64,000 nt of DNA from Echinometra lucunter (taxonomy: Eukaryota; Echinodermata; Echinoidea; Camarodonta; Echinometridae). A model generated the notes under the pieces. It was not told the DNA's origin. It worked only from the letters and a program-made list of their open reading frames with translations, and did no database searches. The position numbers and the translations under genes are program-made. The stretch spans positions 19,710,774 to 19,774,773 of the forward strand of contig CM057152.1 in the NCBI GenBank assembly GCA_029962745.1, written 5' to 3'. Positions 57,289-64,000 of the stretch are shown here, piece by piece (position 1 is the stretch's first letter; every line of letters begins with the position of its first letter).

Positions 57289-60148
57289 ATGATGATGGTG
57301 ATGAGGAGGAAAATGAAAATGATAAAGGTTGATTGTAATTTTTCGTATGGTGATACTTGAGTTTACAGCAACAATTTACATATTTTGATAAACTTGTGCA
57401 CTAAAGAGGAATGAAATCAACCCTTTCAGTTATTTGTTTGATTGAATTTTATTTCTGCATTCAGTAACATGATACAAAATAATATAATGTTACAGAAAAC
57501 TATATAAACACACTTCTCAGACATTAACAATTTATTTCTGAATACAAAGAAAGTTCTAGGCTTTGGAAGATCGTCTTTCTTTTGTTTATAGTGAAAATTT
57601 AACTTTTGATCAAGAAAGAAACTTTTTTTTTTCATTTCTTCCACTACCATGACCCAATCAATATCCATTTAAATTTTAAGTATTCATATTGATTGTTTTT
57701 TCTTTCTTTCTTTTTCATTTTCAGATCTTTTAAAGAACTATTTTTCTAAAAACTATTTTTTTTTAACGATCTATTTCAAGCTGATTTGTATTTTGTATGT
57801 AATTTTCAAATTTATTTTTCTTTTAATACAGGATCTTGGAATAATTCCTAACAAAACAGTTTCACATCCCTTGATTATTAAGTGCAATGTATGCAACTTG
57901 ATGGGATGTAATACAAGATTATCTATTAAATTTCCAGACATGCTTGTGCTTAGATAGTAAAGCTTGTAGATAAGAAGATTCAGTTTCCAACAAGGAAATA
58001 CAGTATACTTGGCCATTAATGTGATTAGGTGAGTACTTTTCATAGCCATTGTTCTATACACCCCCACACTGAATATGTTTATTTATGAGAAGGATCTTTA
58101 TTGTTGTAGATAGAGTTGCGACTTGCATATTTACAGAGACAGAAATCCACAAGTAATCACATACTTCTTGAGGTTTATGAACATTACATGTTTCATTGGT
58201 CAATTCAGGGCTTTGTCCAATTGGTACTTTGAGTGAATAAAATGTGTATTTATTTGCTTTTGTAACTACTATTTATTTAGAACAAATTGGTTTAGATAAC
58301 CTTGTTTTATTTTCCTTGCTGTTGGAAATGAAGGGCATTTATTTATTTGTTTATGTATTTATTTATGTATTTATTCATATCATGAGAAGGGAGTACATAG
58401 CTGAAGAAATTCACTTGGCAATGGCACTATTTTCTCAGAAAGGGGATATTGAAAGGGGAAGGCATTCATTATGAATTAAGGATACATCAACAAAGCATCA
58501 ACAAATGGATTGAATAGTGAAATAGTACAACAGTACTTTTAGTTGATGTTAATACGTCCGTGCGTAGGCATACAGTGTACACAAATACGTACAATGTATA
58601 GATATACTTCTTATGCTTTTCTATGTAATTACATTACATTATTACAACCAGGCTTGTACTCGGTATTTACCAGCAGGCTTGATCAACTGGGGCTCATTAT
58701 TAAATGAATTAATTCTTACCAGGGGGAATCCTTGCAGCATAGAGCAAATGGGCCAGGGGGTTTAGCTGACAAACTGTCCTGAACATGCTAATTGATTACA
58801 GGCACATTTGCTGATGGTTAGGGTGAATAATTCATGATTGGTGTGCTGTACACGCATTGTCAGTATGAGCTTGGCACTCTGTGTTTTTGAGTGTGACCTA
58901 TTGATATGGGTTTGGTTGATATGTCACTGTTAAGGCAGTTGCCATTATTCTTGACAATTAATTCCCTAATATGGAAGGTAATGGGAGATTTCAATTAAAG
59001 ATAAAGGCAAAATCTGGTCATGAGACTGAATTGTGAAAGAAATTGTCTCAAAGTAATTGAGAAAGGTTGATTATAAAGCACTTAAGATTATTGTATGCTG
59101 TAAGGTTTTGGAATCACCAAAATGATAAACTTTAACTAAATTCTGCTAAGAGTCATATGCGCTGCACCCAGAAATGCGTGTATGGGACTACACACAATTG
59201 TTCGGCCCGAAATTTCGGCTGTTCCATGTCATACTTTGAATGTCAGGGCATTTGAAGAATAATTCTTTTCAGGGAACATTACTGGTAATCTTCCTAGCTA
59301 ACATGAAAAAATGAGAAAGCTCACAAATTATTTTTTTGCCTTTCCCGGAACTTTACTTTTCCTTTGAGTTTTCTTGCCTGAATTACATACTTGAGCCTTA
59401 ATATGCTTGTACATTTGTATAGTTTGTGATATATACAACTGTAGCTTTTCCACTGCACTCTCCTGCTCTCCATCGCAATCTCTCTGATGATATTACGAAA
59501 TTTTTGTTGTCCTTCCATTTCAGTTCAGCCTGGGATGCTCAAATAATCTTAAGATTTGATGAAAGAAGATTCTTATTAGCACTGCAACAACAGCAAGTTC
59601 AAAACAATGACAGCAGCAAACAAAACAAAACAAAAGAAAAGAAACAAATGAAAAGCTGTGTATAAATACACAGGTTGCCAGAATAAACTTTGCCAGAATT
59701 TCACTTTTTATAGTTAAGTGCCAGCCTGTTAATCATTATCATATATTTTTAGCTCCTCAAACAGCAAACCAGAATCAGCAAATACTATTTTTACTCCCCT
59801 CATGCTGGGCTCTAGCACTGGAAAGTAAATCTGCGTGTGTATCATACATCGATGATGTGCCAGGAATTCGACAGAAAAAGACTGGAGCAAACATGGAGAG
59901 ATTATTGTTGTCATTATGTCACTGGATGAAAATAATCTTTAGTTGTACTCATTTCATGGTACACATGGTACTTTACTTTCTGTTAAAGGAGAAACCCTTC
60001 TGTACATTATTTCATGGACAAAAATACTTGAAGGTGCAGTACAAGGTATGAAATTGGCTCACCTGCACACACTCATGTAGCCTGGGGGGTGATGGGGTGG
60101 ACACCCCCTCCCACACACACACACACAAAAAATAGAAGAGAAAACAAA

Positions 60149-62120
60149 AGGTGCGTTCAAGCGATTTTTTTTTTTTTAAAGCTAGAATCACAAACATGAA
60201 TCACAAATCAAAACGCTGTTACAAAACACGGCTACTGCGAGAGAGCGTTCAAGCAATTTTTAATCAACGCTGATTCTTGCTCATTTCAAGCCCATCGACT
60301 GCGCATTGTACTGCGCAGTTTGACCCAGGAAGTATAGGTCAACTTTAGCCACATCATTTATTCGTCTCTATATCTTTCTTATGCTATTTTTTGTTTTTCA
60401 TTTTATCTTCTTCTCTTTCCATCTTTTCTTATGTTTTTCTTTGTTTTTTTCTACCTTCTTTTCCATGTTTCCTTATGTCATTTATTTTAACCTTTTTCCT
60501 GTCTTTCCTTTTTATTCTTTCTCTTCCTATCTTTTCTTATGTTATTCTTTGTTTTTTCCAACCTTCTTTTATATGTTTCCTTATTTTTTTCTTTGTTTTT
60601 TTCTTCTATCTTCTTCTCTTTCCGTATTTTCTTATGTTATTCTTCTTTTTCTATTTTCTTCTTTTCTATCTTTTCTTGTGTTTTTCTTTGTTTTTCCTTC
60701 TATCTACTTCTCTTTCCACCTTTTCTTATGGGATTCTTTGTTTTCTTCTGTCTTCTTTTTTTTTGTCTTTTCTTATGTTATTCTTTGTTATTCCTTCTAT
60801 CTTCTTATCTTTCAGTCTATCTTTTGTTATTCTTTGTTTTCGTCTATCTTCTTTTCTATCTTTCCTTATGTTATTCTTTGTTTTCTTCTTCAATCTTCTC
60901 TTTCCGTTTTTTCTTATGTTATTCTTTGTTTTTCCTTCTATCTTCTCTTTCCATCTTATGTGATTCTTTGTTTCTTCTTTTATCTTCTTTTTTCTGTCTT
61001 TTCTTATGTTATTCTTTGTTATTCCTTCTATCTTATCTTTCAGTCTATCATTTGTTATTCTTTGTTTTCGTATATCTTCTTTTCTATCTTTCCTTATGTT
61101 ATTCTTTATTTTCGTCTATCTTCTCTTTCCGTCTTTTCTTATGTTATTCTTTGTTATTCCTTCTATCTTCTTATCTTTCAATCTATCTTTTGTTATTCTT
61201 TGTTTTCGTCTATCTTCTTTGCTATCTTTCCTTATGTTATTCTTTGTTTTTCCTTCTATCTTCTGTTATGTCTTTTCTTATGTTGTTCTCTTTCCATCTT
61301 ATGTGATTCTTTGTTTCTTCTTTTATCTTCTTTTTTCTGTCTTTTCTTATGTTATTCTTTGTTATTCCTTCTATCTTATCTTTCAGTCTATCATTTGTTA
61401 TTCTTTGTTTTCGTATATCTTCTTTTCTATCTTTCCTTATGTTATTCTTTATTTTCGTCTATCTTCTCTTTCCGTCTTTTCTTATGTTATTCCTTGTTAT
61501 TCCTTCTATCTTCTTATCTTTCAATCTATCTTTTGTTATTCTTTGTTTTCGTCTATCTTCTTTGCTATCTTTCCTTATGTTATTCTTTGTTTTTCCTTCT
61601 ATCTTCTGTTATGTCTTTTCTTATGTTATTCTTTGTTTTCTTCTATCTTCTCTTTCCGTCTTTTCTGATGTTATTCTTTGTTTTTCCTTCTATCTTCTGT
61701 TCTGTCCATCTTTCCTTATGTTATTCTTTGTTTTCTTCTATCTTCTTTTTCGTCTTCCTGTTATTCTATGTTATTCCTTCTTTCTCCTTATCTTTCAGTC
61801 TCTTATATTATTCTTTGTTTTTCCTTCTATCATCTTTTCTAGCTTTCTGTATGTTGTTTGTTTTATCTTTCTTCAAACCTTGGTGTGAAAGCAACAGTAG
61901 AATCATGATTGAGATCTCCGTTGTGTTCAATCGATTTTTAGTGACCGTGGTTCTGCAGAATCATGATTCAAAACGTACCTTTTTCAGCGTTTCATGTTTG
62001 CGTTTTGAAAGACGTTTATTTTTACGACCTGCGAAAAATCGATTGAACGCAACCGTGGTTTAAACTAAACGTCTTTGAAAACCGTGATTCTAGGGTGAAA
62101 AATGGTTGCTTGAACCCGGC
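60149..62120. mobile_element. Inverted-repeat-bounded element filled by a pyrimidine minisatellite
   Basis: The left end GGTGCGTTCAAGCGATTTTT, then CTAGAATCAC, corresponds in reverse to the right end (GTGATTCTAGGGTGAAAAAT...GCTTGAACCC). Subterminal copies of GTTCAAKCRATTTTT occur near 60247, 61918 and 62036. Between lie about 1.5 kb of tandem repeats. Ends match imperfectly and no target duplication is clear. Confidence 0.5.
60375..61870. repeat. Minisatellite, about 45-50-bp unit, with a 343-bp higher-order duplication
   Basis: Units are variants of CTTATGTTATTCTTTG followed by a CTTCTATCTTC block and YTTTCCRTC. Positions 60958-61300 are repeated almost exactly at 61301-61640 (offset 343). 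Because stops are rare in this composition, three frames stay open; the longest (60381-62063, 560 codons) is almost all Phe, Leu, Ser, Tyr and Cys and is not considered a protein. Confidence 0.85.
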
Positions 62121-62835
62121 CAAAGGAAGATGAGGAGCAACCAAGGAACGATGAAACTTTGAAGCTTCTTCCCCCCTCCCTGCACCCTCCCCCTAGGGAG
62201 TGTGCAAAGTGCACTCAGTATGTAGTTTGCACGCTTTGCGTGCTCACTACCACCCCTCTATAAGGAAATCCTGGTTATGCCGTTGCCTGCAGACATCAGA
62301 AAATAGAATTGCCAGGCTCATTTTTTTCCCTCGCAACAATTACTCTGGCCTTGAAGGCTCATCTACAGTTTTGTTAGCAAAGAGAAAATTGACGTGAAAC
62401 TGATTAACTATAGCCTCAAATTATTCATCTTGCATAAAACAATACATGTGAGATATAGTTTTAATTGTGTACCTCACTACTGACTAGCTAAAAGCAAAGA
62501 AATCTGACAAGTGCCTTCCAGTAGCAAAACTTTACTTAACCTTGACTTCATCACAGGTATAGGATTATTGTGAGTAGGAGGTGCAGTCAGTGTTTGGGTT
62601 AGTAGATGTATATTTAGGGTTAAGGTTTGATATAGTGTTTGGTCTAGAATTTTTGTAAAGATTTTTGTTAGGGTATACATGATGGCAGAGCAGTTGTTGC
62701 CTGAGCATGAGTGTTAGACTAACTTTGAAAGTACCAAGTTGGGGCAGAGTTGAAATATGTAGTTGTAAAGTGCCTCCCTTGTTCCTGATATTCTTATGAA
62801 AGATGGACATTGGATATGAAGTCATAGAAAGACTT

Positions 62836-63270
62836 TTATTATGCCTCTGCCCACCGTAGGTGGGTGCTGGAGGCATTATGTTTTCGGGTTGTCCGTCCGT
62901 CCGTCTGTCCGTCTGTCCCATTTTCGTTCTCGTGATAACTCAAGAACCGTGTGACGGATCAACTTCAAACTTGGCTCATGTATGCATATGGGAGGGACAA
63001 TGATCTGATTAGATTTTGGGGTCTCAAGGTCAAAGGTCAAAGGTCAGAGGTCATTATGTACATAGAAATAGTCCGTTCTCGCAATAACTACACAACCATT
63101 TGATGGATCAACTTCAAACTTGGCTCATGTGTGCATATGGGAGGGACAATGATCTGATTAGATTTTGGGGTCTCAAGGTCAAAGGTCAAGGGTCAGAGGT
63201 CATTATGTACATAGAAATGGTCCGTTCTCACGATAACTACACAGCCATTTGACTGATCAACTTCATTACA
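62836..63270 (-). mobile_element. Second, truncated TGACCT-satellite element
   Basis: Reverse orientation relative to 17809: starts with the ATGCCTCTGCCCACCGTAGG hairpin, then (GTCC)n, then two units of about 151 bp with AGGTCAAAGGTCAAAGGTCA (63027-63046), and stops mid-unit near 63270 with no second terminus. Confidence 0.7.
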
Positions 63271-64000
63271 GCTATTATTTGCATGTTAACCTGTGAATGA
63301 TACTCTGGGATCAGTGTTGTATTACTCATCATGATGTCAGAATACAAGGCTAGGACACATATTGCTGCTATGACAGCTCATGGATTAGAGTTTAACAGGT
63401 TTTTACATGATGTGCCTGCACTTTCATCGCATCGTACATTCAGTGTACTGTTTACACATAGCTCTCTATCAGTCAAATATATATGTACTATAAACAAGCA
63501 CTTGGTATGTAAGGAAAACTGTATTGACCAACCAGTTAATGTCATTCTAATTCTAATCCATTGAAGAAAGTTATTGCAGCAATTTGAAAGCCATTTTGAT
63601 CTTTTTCATTCTTGTATGAATACTTAGAAATCTTCTAGAAAAAATTGCAGTACGGTATTGTGTTTAGAAATTAGTTCTATTTTTGCATTAAACTGCACAA
63701 ATTAGCTTTTCTCATTTTCCCCCTCATTTTTTTGAACTCATGTACATGCACAAGCACATAGCTTGAATTTCTGAACAACTACAAAACAAAGCATTGATTT
63801 TGTACTGGTAAGTTATTTACACGTACTGTAGTATTTAATAGCAACATTAAGGGGTAGAGAACTTCAGTATCAGTATTAAAATGTAGACTGACATGGAAGG
63901 TCATTTGAGTAGTGAAAGTCTGGAAATCATACGAGTGATAACATGATCGAAAGCTAACCTTGGGCCAGCTAAGGCAGGAAAGACATTGATTACATAAGAG
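63271..64000. other. No feature recognised
   Basis: AT-rich sequence with only short open frames, the longest being 77 codons (63331-63564) with no recognisable motif or splice support. Confidence 0.5.

Larger units (their letters stand above)
54762..60148 (+). other. Probable PRKD intron 1 continuation, no exon found
   Basis: Sequence continues beyond the duplicated segment. I looked for the expected second PRKD exon after a pyrimidine-AG acceptor and did not find it. Contains the MITEs at 55777 and 56806, a (GAT)n tract (57249-57288), an ATTT/GTAT-rich tract (58337-58380) and a (CA)n at 60112-60126. Otherwise featureless. Confidence 0.5.

Noticed and set aside
59426..59665. Candidate downstream exon after a TTTCAG acceptor at about 59522
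   Set aside because: The translation ends in Gln/Lys-rich low-complexity sequence and shows none of the residues expected for PRKD exon 2.
60381..62063. 560-codon open frame on the plus strand
   Set aside because: It is the translation of a pyrimidine minisatellite. Three overlapping frames are open, composition is almost only Phe/Leu/Ser/Tyr/Cys, and repeats are visible at DNA level.

Overview
This is a stretch of AT-rich animal nuclear DNA, with spliced genes, long introns, GT/AG junctions, non-LTR retrotransposon debris, many short inverted-repeat elements and abundant microsatellites. Three protein genes can be read. The mix of repeats (GGGCCCCATTTCAT foldback elements, a TGACCTTTGACCT satellite element, a GAGCGAAGCGAGC repeat family) and the strong allelic divergence suggest a marine invertebrate, most likely a deuterostome such as a sea urchin. 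That organism call is inference from style, not from a diagnostic gene.

Layout. Positions 1-3453 (minus strand) hold a two-exon CCDC32 orthologue (AP-2 adaptor assembly factor). Between 3683 and 8183 lies a block of repeats: a foldback MITE, a 5'-truncated LINE, tandem repeats, a hAT-like MITE and a larger foldback element. Positions 8462-23974 (minus strand) hold a complete PPP1R36 orthologue. I assembled it by hand as 16 coding exons, 431 residues, with every junction phase agreeing. Its introns carry LINE, SINE, MITE and satellite insertions. Positions 24200-28843 are repeat-dense, including a 1.2-kb hAT-like element nested in one arm of a 2.7-kb foldback element.

From 28844 onward the window is dominated by a 12.8-kb segment present twice in direct orientation (28844-41673 and 42174-54761), separated by exactly 500 N. 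Both copies carry the promoter, first coding exon and part of intron 1 of a protein kinase D gene (PRKD) on the plus strand. The copies differ by SNPs, microsatellite lengths, one LINE fragment and many homopolymer indels, and the second copy's coding exon is frameshifted. This looks like two allelic contigs laid end to end, not a real tandem duplication. Positions 54762-64000 continue what is presumably PRKD intron 1, with a few MITEs, a minisatellite-filled element (60149-62120) and a second copy of the TGACCTTTGACCT element.

The three genes (endocytic adaptor assembly, a PP1-interacting protein, a signalling kinase) show no functional link. I found no new multi-gene system. The most interesting material is the mobile-element architecture and the assembly structure.
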